Shown here one piece after another: positions 16,919-25,075 of a stretch of 43,721 nucleotides of DNA (position 1 is the first letter of the stretch; each line of letters starts with the position of its first letter). The stretch spans positions 1 to 43,721 of the forward strand of contig JALOSF010000011.1 of the NCBI GenBank assembly GCA_025458525.1, read 5' to 3'. Position numbers and translations under genes: made by a program. The notes below the pieces were generated by a model. The model worked only from the letters and a program-made list of their open reading frames with translations, made no database searches and had not been told where the DNA came from. This DNA is from Cypionkella sp. GTDB lineage: Bacteria; Pseudomonadota; Alphaproteobacteria; Rhodobacterales; Rhodobacteraceae.

Positions 16919-18325
16919 TTGCAAAACACCGATGAAATCTGGACGCTGGTCGATGTCAAGAAAGACCGCTTTATCGCATTGTCGGATCGGGTTTGGGATG
17001 TGCCTGAACTGCTTTACGAAGAACATGAAAGCGCCCGCCTGCACGAAGATGCGCTGCGGGCAGAGGGCTTTCGCGTGCAAGGCAACCTTGGGGGTATTGC
17101 CACAGCCCTGATGGGCGAGGCGGGCGAGGGTGGTCCGGTGATTGCCATCCTTGGCGAATATGATGCCTTGCCGGGACTAAGCCAGCGCGCGGGCGTGGAT
17201 CGGCACGAGCCCTTGGTCAAGGACGGCAATGGCCATGGCTGCGGCCACAATCTTCTGGGTGCGGGCGCGCTTGCCGCGGCCACCGCGGTCAAGGATTATC
17301 TGGCGCGCCACAATCTGCCGGGGCGGGTGCGGTATTACGGATGCCCCGCAGAAGAAGGTGGTGCGGCAAAGACCTTTCTGGTGCGGGACGGGTTCTTTGC
17401 CGATGTGGATGCCGCCTTGTCCTGGCACCCGATGTCGTTCAACGGCATCATTCCCCCGCTGACCCTTGCGGTCAGCATGGTTGACTTTTCCTTCTCCGGG
17501 CGGGCTGCCCATGCTGCGGTTGCGCCGCATCTGGGCCGCTCCGCGCTTGACGCGGTGGAGTTGATGAGCGTCGGGGTCAACTACCTGCGCGAGCATGTGC
17601 CACAAGACAGCCGGATCCATTATGCCTATCTTGATGCGGGCGGACGGGCGCCGAACGTGGTTCAGGCGCAGGCGACGGTGCGCTATTCGGTGCGGGCGCT
17701 GCGTGCGGCAGACATGCGTGATCTGGTAGAGCGTGTGCGCAAGATCGCCGAAGGCGCCGCCCTGATGACCGATACCCAGATGTCATTCAGGGTGGTGACC
17801 GCCATGTCCGAGATGCTGGACAATCCGCCGCTTTATCGTCTGCTGCATGACAATCTCGCCCGTCTTGGCCCGCCGGATTTTGATGAACAGGACCGGGAAT
17901 ACGCGCGCAGGATTCAGGCAACCTTGCTGCCCGATGCGATAGCGGCGGCGTTTGCCGGGGCCGGGGTCGCCCCCGATGCGGCCCCGCTTCACGAGGGGCT
18001 GGTGCCGCTTGATGCGCAAGGCGTGCCGATGCTTGGGTCGACCGATCTTGGCGATGTCAGCTGGGCCGTGCCTTTTGCCCAGGCCGGGCAGGCCACGCAT
18101 GCGTTGGGCACGCCCGGTCATACCTGGCAGATCACGGCGCAAGGCAAATCCCCGGCGGCGCACAAGGCAATGGTCAATGTTGCCAAGGCTTTGGCGTCAA
18201 CGGCGCTTGATCTTCTGACTGAACAAAAGCACCTTGCCGCCGCAAAAGCGGATCATGCCAAACGCCTTGCCGCCCATCCCTATGTGCCGCCTCTTGCGCC
18301 TGACGCAAAGCCGCATGTGCCGTGA
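16919..18325 (+). CDS. M20 family amidohydrolase, AbgB-like
   Basis: This is a metal-dependent amidohydrolase of the M20D group that includes p-aminobenzoyl-glutamate hydrolase AbgB, 468 residues, cytoplasmic. Catalytic domain motifs: ILGEYDALPGLS, metal ligands in GHGCGHNLLGAGA and the Glu pair in GCPAEEGGAAKTFL. The dimerisation lid follows, from about MVDFSFSGRAAHAAVAPHLG. The late GTPGHTWQIT segment supplies another His. It cleaves an amide bond in a small acyl-amino compound; the exact substrate is not visible. The start is taken as the TTG at 16919 (reads LQNTDEIW), with AAGG eight bases upstream; a TTG six codons earlier is possible. It heads a likely operon with the M24 gene and has operator a upstream. 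Confidence 0.9.
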   Translation: MQNTDEIWTLVDVKKDRFIALSDRVWDVPELLYEEHESARLHEDALRAEGFRVQGNLGGIATALMGEAGEGGPVIAILGEYDALPGLSQRAGVDRHEPLVKDGNGHGCGHNLLGAGALAAATAVKDYLARHNLPGRVRYYGCPAEEGGAAKTFLVRDGFFADVDAALSWHPMSFNGIIPPLTLAVSMVDFSFSGRAAHAAVAPHLGRSALDAVELMSVGVNYLREHVPQDSRIHYAYLDAGGRAPNVVQAQATVRYSVRALRAADMRDLVERVRKIAEGAALMTDTQMSFRVVTAMSEMLDNPPLYRLLHDNLARLGPPDFDEQDREYARRIQATLLPDAIAAAFAGAGVAPDAAPLHEGLVPLDAQGVPMLGSTDLGDVSWAVPFAQAGQATHALGTPGHTWQITAQGKSPAAHKAMVNVAKALASTALDLLTEQKHLAAAKADHAKRLAAHPYVPPLAPDAKPHVP

Positions 18326-18341
18326 AAAAAGGAAAACCGCC

Positions 18342-19436
18342 TTGTCTTTGACCCACACACGTCTGGCCGCGCTGCGCGACATCATGCGCCAGACCGGCAC
18401 GTCCCTGACGGCGCTGGCGCCGGGGGCACATATGCATTGGGTGCTTGGCTATCATCCGCACCCAGATGAGCGGGCCACCTTCCTGCTGGTCGGTCAGACC
18501 GCGGCCGTCATGGTGGTGCCTTCGGTGAATGCGCAAGACATTGGCGCCCGTGTCGCCTTGCCCTTGCATGTCTGGACGGACGAGGACGGTCCAGCGGCTG
18601 CGCTGGCGCAGGCCTTGCAGGCGGTCGTGCCCGAAGGCTGCGCCAAGGTTTCGCTTGATGAAACGATGCGGGCGGATGCCGCGCTGTTGCTGCTGGATCA
18701 TCTGGCGGCGGCCGAACGGTGCTTTGCCACCGAAACGGTGGGCGCGCTGCGGATGCTCAAGGATGCGGGCGAGTTTTCCGCGCTCAAGGCTGCCGCGCTT
18801 GTGGCGGACAAGGCGATGCAGGCAGGCTTTGCCGCCCTGCGCCCCGGTGTGACAGAGCGCGCGGTCGCAGATGCCATACGGGCCGGTTTTGCCGCCCAGC
18901 AGACACCCTCTGCCTTCTGTCTGGTCGCCAGCGGGCCGAATGGCGCTTTTCCACATCATTCAACCGGCGACCGGGTGCTGCAACGCGGAGATGCCGTGGT
19001 GATCGACATCGGCGGAACCACCGGCGGCTTTCCCAGCGACATGACGCGCATGGCCGTGGTCGGGGTTGCCCCCGAAGGCTATGACGAGGTTCACGCCATC
19101 GTCGAACGCGCGGTGCAGGCTGCGATGGCCGCGGCGCGCCCGGGGGTGATGGCACAGGCCGTGGACAAGGCCGCCCGGGATGTGATTGCCGAGGCAGGGT
19201 ATGGCGCGTATTTCGTGCATCGCACCGGGCATGGTCTTGGCCTTGAGGTTCATGAACCCCCCTATCTGACCGCAACGTCACAGACGATCCTGCAAGAAGG
19301 GATGGTCTTTTCGATCGAGCCCGGGATTTACATTCCGGGGCGCTTTGGTATCCGGCTGGAAGAAATCGTCATCTTGCGTGCGGATGGCCCTGAAATCCTG
19401 TCCAGCCTGCCGCGTCATGCCTTTGCCGCGCCCTGA
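18342..19436 (+). CDS. M24 family metallopeptidase (Xaa-Pro aminopeptidase/creatinase fold)
   Basis: This is a pita-bread-fold enzyme, 364 residues. An N-terminal creatinase-like domain (about 1-125) precedes the catalytic domain with all five dinuclear metal ligands: Asp in GDAVVIDIGG, Asp in GGFPSDMTRMAV, His in HRTGHGLGLEVHEPP, Glu in VFSIEPGIYIPG and Glu in GIRLEEIV. Members cleave X-Pro bonds or act on creatine, ectoine and similar amides. It follows the M20 gene by 16 bases. I choose the TTG at 18342, eight bases after AAAGGA; an ATG at 18315 would overlap the M20 gene. Pairing with an M20 enzyme and a Dpp-type importer fits peptide-like or acylated amino compound use. Confidence 0.9.
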   Translation: MSLTHTRLAALRDIMRQTGTSLTALAPGAHMHWVLGYHPHPDERATFLLVGQTAAVMVVPSVNAQDIGARVALPLHVWTDEDGPAAALAQALQAVVPEGCAKVSLDETMRADAALLLLDHLAAAERCFATETVGALRMLKDAGEFSALKAAALVADKAMQAGFAALRPGVTERAVADAIRAGFAAQQTPSAFCLVASGPNGAFPHHSTGDRVLQRGDAVVIDIGGTTGGFPSDMTRMAVVGVAPEGYDEVHAIVERAVQAAMAAARPGVMAQAVDKAARDVIAEAGYGAYFVHRTGHGLGLEVHEPPYLTATSQTILQEGMVFSIEPGIYIPGRFGIRLEEIVILRADGPEILSSLPRHAFAAP

Positions 19437-19508
19437 CAGAAATCGGCGGATCGGGCGCCCGGCGCAAAAAATAGGGCTTGCGTTGCGCCTGAAATCCTTC
19501 ACCTTATC

Positions 19509-19532
19509 CGCACATATGTTCGCTAATCGCAC
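19509..19532 (+). promoter_or_regulatory. IclR/PcaR-type operator b, upstream of the Dpp importer
   Basis: Core 15-mer GTTCGCTAATCGCAC at 19518-19532, preceded by CGCAC at 19509-19513 with a 4-bp spacer, giving a near-perfect 14-bp palindrome plus the core. From memory the core differs by one base from the published P. putida PcaR motif GTTCGATAATCGCAC. It ends 43 bases upstream of the binding-protein start, and sits in the 139-base gap after the M24 gene. Confidence 0.72.
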
Positions 19533-19575
19533 TTGATTTGCGGATGTCAAAGACGCCAATGGGAGAGATTTTGTG

Positions 19576-21153
19576 ATGAAAAGAAGCCTGTTTCTGTCCA
19601 CCGCGCTTGCGGTTCTGTCGATCGGGGCCGCCGCCGAAGCCGAGACGCTTCGCTGGGCTCTGGCTGGCGATGCGCTGACGCTTGATCCGCATGCACAGAA
19701 CGAAGGCGTGACCATCATGCTGCAATCGCAGATGATGGAGCCACTCGTCTCGCGCGCGCCCACGGGCGAACTGGAGCCCACGCTTGCGACGGAATGGGCG
19801 GTCAAGGCGGATGATCCGACGGTCTGGGTGTTCAAGCTGCGCGAGGGCGTGACCTTCCACGATGGCGCCACCTTTGACAGCGAAGACGTGGTCTTTTCGA
19901 TGAACCGCGCGCGGTCCGAAGAAAGCCAGATGAAGGGTATCATCGCATCGGTCGCCGAAGTGCGCGCCACGGGGCCCTATGAGGTGGAAATCGTCACCAA
20001 CGGCCCCAACCCGATCCTGCCCGCGGCGCTGACCAGCATCATGATGCTGGACAAGGGGTGGACCGAAGCCAACAACGCAGTGACCGTGCAGAATGTCGCG
20101 GCGGGCGAGGTCACGTTCTCCTCGACCAATGTCAACGGCACTGGCCCCTACACCCTCGTCTCGCGCGAGGCGGATGCCCGCACCGTGATGCGCGCCTATG
20201 ATGGCTATTGGGGCAAGGACAGCTTCCCGCTGGCGTTTGACGAGGTGATCTTCACACCGATCCAGAACGCATCGACCCGTGTTGCCGCGCTGCTGTCGGG
20301 GGAATTGGACTTCATTCAGGACGTTCCCGTGCAGGACATCGAACGTGTCAAGGCAACTGCGGGGCTGAAGGTTGAAAGCTCGCCCGAAAACCGTTCGGTT
20401 TTCTTTGGGTTGAACGTCAGCGACACGCTGGTGGCCGGGAATATCGATGGAAAGAACCCGCTCGCCGATCTGAAGGTGCGTCAGGCCATCAACATGACGA
20501 TCAACCGCGATGCGATCCGCGATGTCGTGATGCGCGGTCAATCGGTTCCGGCCGGCATCATCATGCCGCCCTTCGTGAACGGCTGGACCGAAGAGCTCAA
20601 CGCCTATCCGGCGCCCGACACCGAGGCCGCCAAGGCGCTGCTGGCCGAAGCGGGCTATCCGAACGGCTTTCCGATCACCGTGGATTGCCCCAATGACCGC
20701 TATATCAACGACGAAGCGATCTGCCAGGCGGCTGTCGGGATGCTGGGTCAGATCGGCATTCAGGCGCGTCTGAACGCCACATCCAAGGCCCTGTTCTTCC
20801 CGCAGGTCAATGCGATGGAAACCGACTTCTACATGCTGGGCTGGGGTGTGCCGAGCTACGATTCGGAATACATCTTCAACTTCCTCTATCACACGCGCGA
20901 TGAATCCTACGGCAGCTGGAACAGCACCCGCTATTCCAACGCCGATCTGGATGCCAAGATCAAGGCCATCGCGGCCGAGATCGATCTGACCAAGCGGGAT
21001 GCGATGATTGCCGAGATGTGGCAGGCCGCCAAGAACGATCTGGCCTATATCCCGGTTCACCACCAGATGCTGAACTGGGCGATGAAGGATACGCTGACCG
21101 TGACCGTGGATCCGGACAATCAGGCGCGGGTCAAGTATTTCGCTCTGAACTGA
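19576..21153 (+). CDS. Peptide/opine ABC importer, family 5 solute-binding protein
   Basis: This is the periplasmic receptor of a Dpp/Opp-class importer, 525 residues, with a Sec signal peptide (MKRSLFLSTALAVLSIGAAA, cleavage near AEA). Mature features: LTLDPHAQNEG, EPLVSRAPTGELEPTLATEW, FKLREGVTFHDGATFDSEDV and NRDAIRDVVMRGQSVPAG. Family members bind di- and oligopeptides, opines, nickel or oligosaccharide-like ligands, so the ligand is open. The ATG at 19576 is used; a GTG one codon earlier is equally near the GGGAGAG site. It is followed by a hairpin (21175-21196) and then the permease genes. Confidence 0.94.
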   Translation: MKRSLFLSTALAVLSIGAAAEAETLRWALAGDALTLDPHAQNEGVTIMLQSQMMEPLVSRAPTGELEPTLATEWAVKADDPTVWVFKLREGVTFHDGATFDSEDVVFSMNRARSEESQMKGIIASVAEVRATGPYEVEIVTNGPNPILPAALTSIMMLDKGWTEANNAVTVQNVAAGEVTFSSTNVNGTGPYTLVSREADARTVMRAYDGYWGKDSFPLAFDEVIFTPIQNASTRVAALLSGELDFIQDVPVQDIERVKATAGLKVESSPENRSVFFGLNVSDTLVAGNIDGKNPLADLKVRQAINMTINRDAIRDVVMRGQSVPAGIIMPPFVNGWTEELNAYPAPDTEAAKALLAEAGYPNGFPITVDCPNDRYINDEAICQAAVGMLGQIGIQARLNATSKALFFPQVNAMETDFYMLGWGVPSYDSEYIFNFLYHTRDESYGSWNSTRYSNADLDAKIKAIAAEIDLTKRDAMIAEMWQAAKNDLAYIPVHHQMLNWAMKDTLTVTVDPDNQARVKYFALN

Positions 21154-21174
21154 ACCTGATATCAAGCGCAAGGG

Positions 21175-21196
21175 TCCGGCGGTTTCGGCTGCCGGA
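21175..21196 (+). terminator. Intercistronic hairpin after the family 5 binding-protein gene
   Basis: Inverted repeat TCCGGC (21175-21180) / GCCGGA (21191-21196) with a 10-base loop, followed by the T-rich TTCTTTGTCTTTT. It lies between the binding-protein gene and the first permease gene and would reduce expression of the downstream transporter genes relative to the receptor. Confidence 0.55.
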
Positions 21197-21226
21197 TTCT
21201 TTGTCTTTTCAGTCGAGAACCCTCAC

Positions 21227-22204
21227 ATGCTTGCATTCCTCATTCGCCGGCTGGTCCAGTCGGTCGTTGTGTTGCTGGTCGTCGGGGCGGTGTCTTTTGG
21301 CATGTTCCGGTTCATCGGCGACCCGGTGAACAACATGCTGGGGCAGGAACGCACGCAGGCAGACATCGAACAGCTGCGGGATCGCCTTGGTCTGGACCGC
21401 CCCGTGTTTGTGCAATACGCCCTGTTTCTGCGCAACGCGGTGCAGGGCGATTTCGGCGTCAGCTATCGTCAGGGCCGGCCGGTGGCCGACATCATCGCCG
21501 AACGCGCGCCCGCAACGCTGGAGCTTGCGGCAGTTTCCGGGGTGATGGCCCTTGTGTTCGGGATCGGCCTTGGCGTCCTGACCGCGATCAATCGCAACAG
21601 CTGGGCCTCCAGCGCCATCATGACCCTGTCGCTTGTCGGGGTGTCGCTGCCGACCTTTCTGATCGGCATCCTGCTGATTTATGTGTTTTCCGTGCAGCTT
21701 GAATGGCTGCCCAGCTTTGGGCGCGGGGAAACGGTAGATGTGGGTGGGTGGAGCACCGGATTCCTGACGCAATCGGGGCTCATCGCCCTGATCCTGCCGG
21801 CGATCACGCTTGGCCTCTATCAGATGACATTGATCATGCGGATCGTGCGATCTGAAATGCTTGAGGTTCTGCGTCAGGATTACATCCGCTTTGCCCGTGC
21901 GCGTGGCCTGCGCGAGCGGTCGATCAATTTTCGTCACGCGCTGAAGAACACGCTGGTGCCCGTGATCACGGTGACGGGGTTGCAGATGGGCAGCATCATC
22001 GCCTTTTCGATCATCACCGAAACGGTGTTTCAATGGCCGGGCATGGGCCTGTTGTTCATCAATGCGGTGCAGTTCGTCGATATCCCGGTGATGGCCGCCT
22101 ATCTGATGCTGATTTCGGTGCTGTTCGTCAGCATCAACCTTGTGGTCGATCTTTTGTATTTCGCGATTGATCCTCGGCTTCGTATCGAAAGGGCAAAGGC
22201 ATGA
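21227..22204 (+). CDS. Dpp-type ABC importer permease, DppB-like
   Basis: This is an inner-membrane permease, 325 residues with six TM helices. It has the DppB/OppB signature: N-terminal MLAFLIRRLVQSVVVLLVVG, the FRFIGDPVNNMLG region, GLDRPVFVQY, and the EAA loop RQDYIRFARARGLRERSINF with HALKNTLVPVITVTGLQMG. It ends by overlapping the next gene start by four bases (ATGA at 22201-22204). Confidence 0.95.
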   Translation: MLAFLIRRLVQSVVVLLVVGAVSFGMFRFIGDPVNNMLGQERTQADIEQLRDRLGLDRPVFVQYALFLRNAVQGDFGVSYRQGRPVADIIAERAPATLELAAVSGVMALVFGIGLGVLTAINRNSWASSAIMTLSLVGVSLPTFLIGILLIYVFSVQLEWLPSFGRGETVDVGGWSTGFLTQSGLIALILPAITLGLYQMTLIMRIVRSEMLEVLRQDYIRFARARGLRERSINFRHALKNTLVPVITVTGLQMGSIIAFSIITETVFQWPGMGLLFINAVQFVDIPVMAAYLMLISVLFVSINLVVDLLYFAIDPRLRIERAKA

Positions 22205-23118
22205 TCCGCCAGTTTGCAGAGTTCTGGCAGTCTGACTTCGGTTGGAAGTTCCGCCATTCGCCCACCGCGGTCTTGTCCTTTGTCGTGTCGGTCGCCCTTG
22301 TGATGGCCGCCATCGCGGCGCCGCTGATTGCGCCGACCAATCCCTTCGACAGCGCCAGCCTCAACCTGATGAACGGGTTTTCGGCGCCGCTTCAGCCCAA
22401 TGCCTTTACCGGAGAGTTGTTCCTGCTTGGCACCGACGATCAGGGCCGGGATGTGTTTTCCACGATCCTTTACGGCTTGCGGGTCTCTTTGTTCGTGGGC
22501 GTGCTGGCCGTCCTGTTCGGCATGGTTCTGGGGGTCACGCTGGGGCTGATCGCGGGCTATGTCGGCGGGCGGGTTGATGGCTTCATCATGCGCGTCGCTG
22601 ATATTCAGCTGACCTTTCCCGCGATCCTGGTGGCGATGCTGATCTTTGGCATCGCCAAGGGGATCATCGCGCCGCAATACCGGGACCAGATGGCGATCTG
22701 GGTGCTGATCATCGCGATCGGCCTGTCGGATTGGGTGCCCTTTGCCCGCGTGGTGCGCGGGGCGACGATGGTGGAAAAAAACCGCGATTACGTGCAGGCC
22801 GCGCGGTTGATCGGGCGCAAGCCTGTTGCGATCATGGTGTTGCATATCCTGCCCAATGTCCTGAACCCGATTCTGATCATCGCCACGATTTCGCTGGCGC
22901 TGGCCATCATCGCGGAAGCCACGCTCAGTTTCCTTGGCGTCGGGGCACCGCCGACACAGCCGTCGCTTGGCACACTGATCCGTATCGGCCAGACCTTCCT
23001 GTTTTCAGGGGAGTGGTGGATCCTGCTGTTCCCGGCGGCCACCCTTCTGGCCCTTGCGCTGTCGGTCAACAGTCTTGGCGACTGGCTTCGTGATGCACTG
23101 AACCCGAGGCTCAAATGA
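22201..23118 (+). CDS. Dpp-type ABC importer permease, DppC-like
   Basis: This is the second permease of the Dpp-type importer, 305 residues. It carries the DppC pattern: a long N-terminal helix (AVLSFVVSVALVMAAIAAPLIA), LLGTDDQGRDVFSTILYGLRVSL, the EAA loop with YVQAARLIGRKPVAIMVLHI, and the FLGVGAPPTQPSLGTLI motif. It overlaps both the upstream permease and the downstream ATPase gene by four bases, so the complex is translationally coupled. Confidence 0.95.
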   Translation: MIRQFAEFWQSDFGWKFRHSPTAVLSFVVSVALVMAAIAAPLIAPTNPFDSASLNLMNGFSAPLQPNAFTGELFLLGTDDQGRDVFSTILYGLRVSLFVGVLAVLFGMVLGVTLGLIAGYVGGRVDGFIMRVADIQLTFPAILVAMLIFGIAKGIIAPQYRDQMAIWVLIIAIGLSDWVPFARVVRGATMVEKNRDYVQAARLIGRKPVAIMVLHILPNVLNPILIIATISLALAIIAEATLSFLGVGAPPTQPSLGTLIRIGQTFLFSGEWWILLFPAATLLALALSVNSLGDWLRDALNPRLK

Positions 23119-24095
23119 CGCCACCTCCTGTGTTGTCCGTCCGCAATCTTGTGGTTGCAATTCCATCCCGCAGCGGAACAAGCCGCCCGGTCAACGACAT
23201 CAGCTTTGACATCGCGCCGGGCGAGATTCTGGGCGTGGTGGGCGAAAGCGGGGCCGGCAAGTCGATGACCGGCAATGCGGTGATCGGGCTGCTGGACCGG
23301 CCTGCCCACATCGCCTCGGGCGAGATCTGGTTGAACGGGCGGCGGATCGACGCCCTGCTGCCCGAAGACCTGCGCCGCATTCGGGGCCGTCAGGTGGGCA
23401 TGGTGTTTCAAGACCCGCTCACCTCTCTCAACCCGTTGCTGCGGATCGGGGATCAACTGATCGAAACCATCCGTGAGCATTTGCCGATGACCGCCGCCGC
23501 GGCCCGTGACCGGGCGGTTGCGGCCCTGGAGGAGGTGGGTATCCCCGCCGCGGCAGAACGGCTGAACAGCTATCCGCACGAGTTTTCGGGCGGGATGCGC
23601 CAGCGGGTGGTGATCGCGCTGGCCCTGTGCGCCGAGCCAAGCCTGGTGATCGCGGACGAACCGACCACCGCCCTTGATGTGTCGGTGCAGGCGCAGATCA
23701 TCGCGCTGTTGCGGCGGCTGTGCCGCGACCGGGGCACGGCGGTGATGCTTGTCACCCATGACATGGGCGTGATTTCCGAAGCGGCAGATCGTGTGGCGGT
23801 GATGTATGCGGGGCGCCTGGCAGAGCTTGGCCCCGTGCGATCGGTAATTTCGCAGCCGCGCCACCCCTATGCCGATGGGCTGATGGGGGCCATGCCGTCG
23901 ATTGCCATCGGGCAGCGCCGCTTGCGCCAGATCCCGGGCGCCATGCCGCGTCCGTCGGCCATACCGCCCGGCTGTGCCTTTGCGCCGCGTTGCCCTCGCG
24001 CGGCCGACACGTGCAGGCTTGATCCTGCCCCCTCGCTTGCCGACGATCCGCAGGGCCGTGCGGCCTGCTGGTTCCCGATGGAGCATTCTGCATGA
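23115..24095 (+). CDS. Dpp-type ABC importer ATPase, DppD-like
   Basis: This is a cytoplasmic ATPase of the importer, 326 residues. Walker A GESGAGKSMTGNA near residue 45, FQDPLTSLNPL Q-loop, signature FSGGMRQRVVIA, Walker B LVIADEPTTALDVS and LVTHDMGV H-loop. The C-terminus has the oligopeptide-transporter extension with cysteines (PPGCAFAPRCPRAADTC), seen in DppD/OppD proteins. It overlaps its neighbours by four bases on each side. Confidence 0.95.
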   Translation: MTPPPVLSVRNLVVAIPSRSGTSRPVNDISFDIAPGEILGVVGESGAGKSMTGNAVIGLLDRPAHIASGEIWLNGRRIDALLPEDLRRIRGRQVGMVFQDPLTSLNPLLRIGDQLIETIREHLPMTAAAARDRAVAALEEVGIPAAAERLNSYPHEFSGGMRQRVVIALALCAEPSLVIADEPTTALDVSVQAQIIALLRRLCRDRGTAVMLVTHDMGVISEAADRVAVMYAGRLAELGPVRSVISQPRHPYADGLMGAMPSIAIGQRRLRQIPGAMPRPSAIPPGCAFAPRCPRAADTCRLDPAPSLADDPQGRAACWFPMEHSA

Positions 24096-25069
24096 CCGCC
24101 TTTGTGACCGTCTCCCACCTTGGCCGCAGCTTTGATGTGTCAAAACCCTGGCTCAACCGCGTGATCGAGCGTTTGCCGCGGCGCCGGCTTGTGGCCGTGT
24201 CTGACGTGAGCTTTCAGATCGAGGAAGGCGCGGTTTACGCGCTTGTGGGCGAAAGCGGGTCGGGCAAATCGACCATCGGCCGGATGCTGGCCGGGCTGAT
24301 GACGCCTAGCGAAGGCAAGGTCGAGGTGGCGGGAGCCGACCTGCATGCCGATCCCGCGGCGCGCAAGGCCGCGCGCATCCAGATGATCTTTCAAGACCCC
24401 TATGCCAGTCTGAACCCACGCTGGCGGGTCCGGCGGATCATTTGTGAACCTGTCGTGGTTGCAGGCGGGGCCACCGAGGGCGTGGCCGAGCGCTTGCTGG
24501 AACAGGTGGGCTTGTCGGCTGCCGATGCCGACAAGTTCCCGCATGAGTTTTCGGGCGGGCAGCGCCAGCGGATCTGCATCGCCCGCGCGCTTGCCGCGAG
24601 CCCGCGGTTGATCATCTGCGATGAGCCGACCTCGGCGCTGGATGTGTCGGTGCAGGCGCAGGTTCTGAACCTGATGAGCGATCTGCGCGATGATCTTGGG
24701 CTGACCTATATGTTCATCAGCCATGATCTGACCGTCGTGCGCCACATGGCGGACCGGATTGGCGTGCTTTATCTTGGCCGCCTGATGGAAGAAGCGACGC
24801 CGGACCAGCTGTTTGAACGCCCGCGTCACCCCTATACGCAGATGCTGCTTGCCGCCGCGCCGATGATGGAGGGCCGCAGCCGCGACATCGATCTGCCGAA
24901 GGGCGAGGTGCCAGACCCGATCTCGCCCCCGCCGGGCTGTGCCTTCAACCCGCGCTGCCCGTTCGCCGTCGATCTGTGCCGGCAAGAGCGCCCCGCGTTG
25001 CGCGATGTTGCGGGCGTCCGGGTTGCCTGCCACAGGGCCGAGGAGCTGGCGGCGCTTTCGGCGGGCTGA
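24092..25069 (+). CDS. Dpp-type ABC importer ATPase, DppF-like
   Basis: This is the second ATPase, 325 residues. Walker A GESGSGKSTIGRML, FQDPYASLNPRWRV Q-loop, signature FSGGQRQRICIARAL, Walker B LIICDEPTSALDVS, FISHDLTVV H-loop and the C-terminal PPGCAFNPRCPFAVDLC cysteine extension. It completes a full receptor-BCDF transporter starting at 19576. It is convergent with the aldo/keto reductase-Rid gene, with only six bases between the stops. Confidence 0.95.
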   Translation: MTAFVTVSHLGRSFDVSKPWLNRVIERLPRRRLVAVSDVSFQIEEGAVYALVGESGSGKSTIGRMLAGLMTPSEGKVEVAGADLHADPAARKAARIQMIFQDPYASLNPRWRVRRIICEPVVVAGGATEGVAERLLEQVGLSAADADKFPHEFSGGQRQRICIARALAASPRLIICDEPTSALDVSVQAQVLNLMSDLRDDLGLTYMFISHDLTVVRHMADRIGVLYLGRLMEEATPDQLFERPRHPYTQMLLAAAPMMEGRSRDIDLPKGEVPDPISPPPGCAFNPRCPFAVDLCRQERPALRDVAGVRVACHRAEELAALSAG

Positions 25070-25075
25070 GGTGGC

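Noticed and set aside
16919..19436. Ectoine degradation DoeB/DoeA (M20 + M24)
   Set aside because: The M20 protein has AbgB-type motifs rather than a DoeB look, and no other ectoine gene is nearby; cannot be excluded but not supported.
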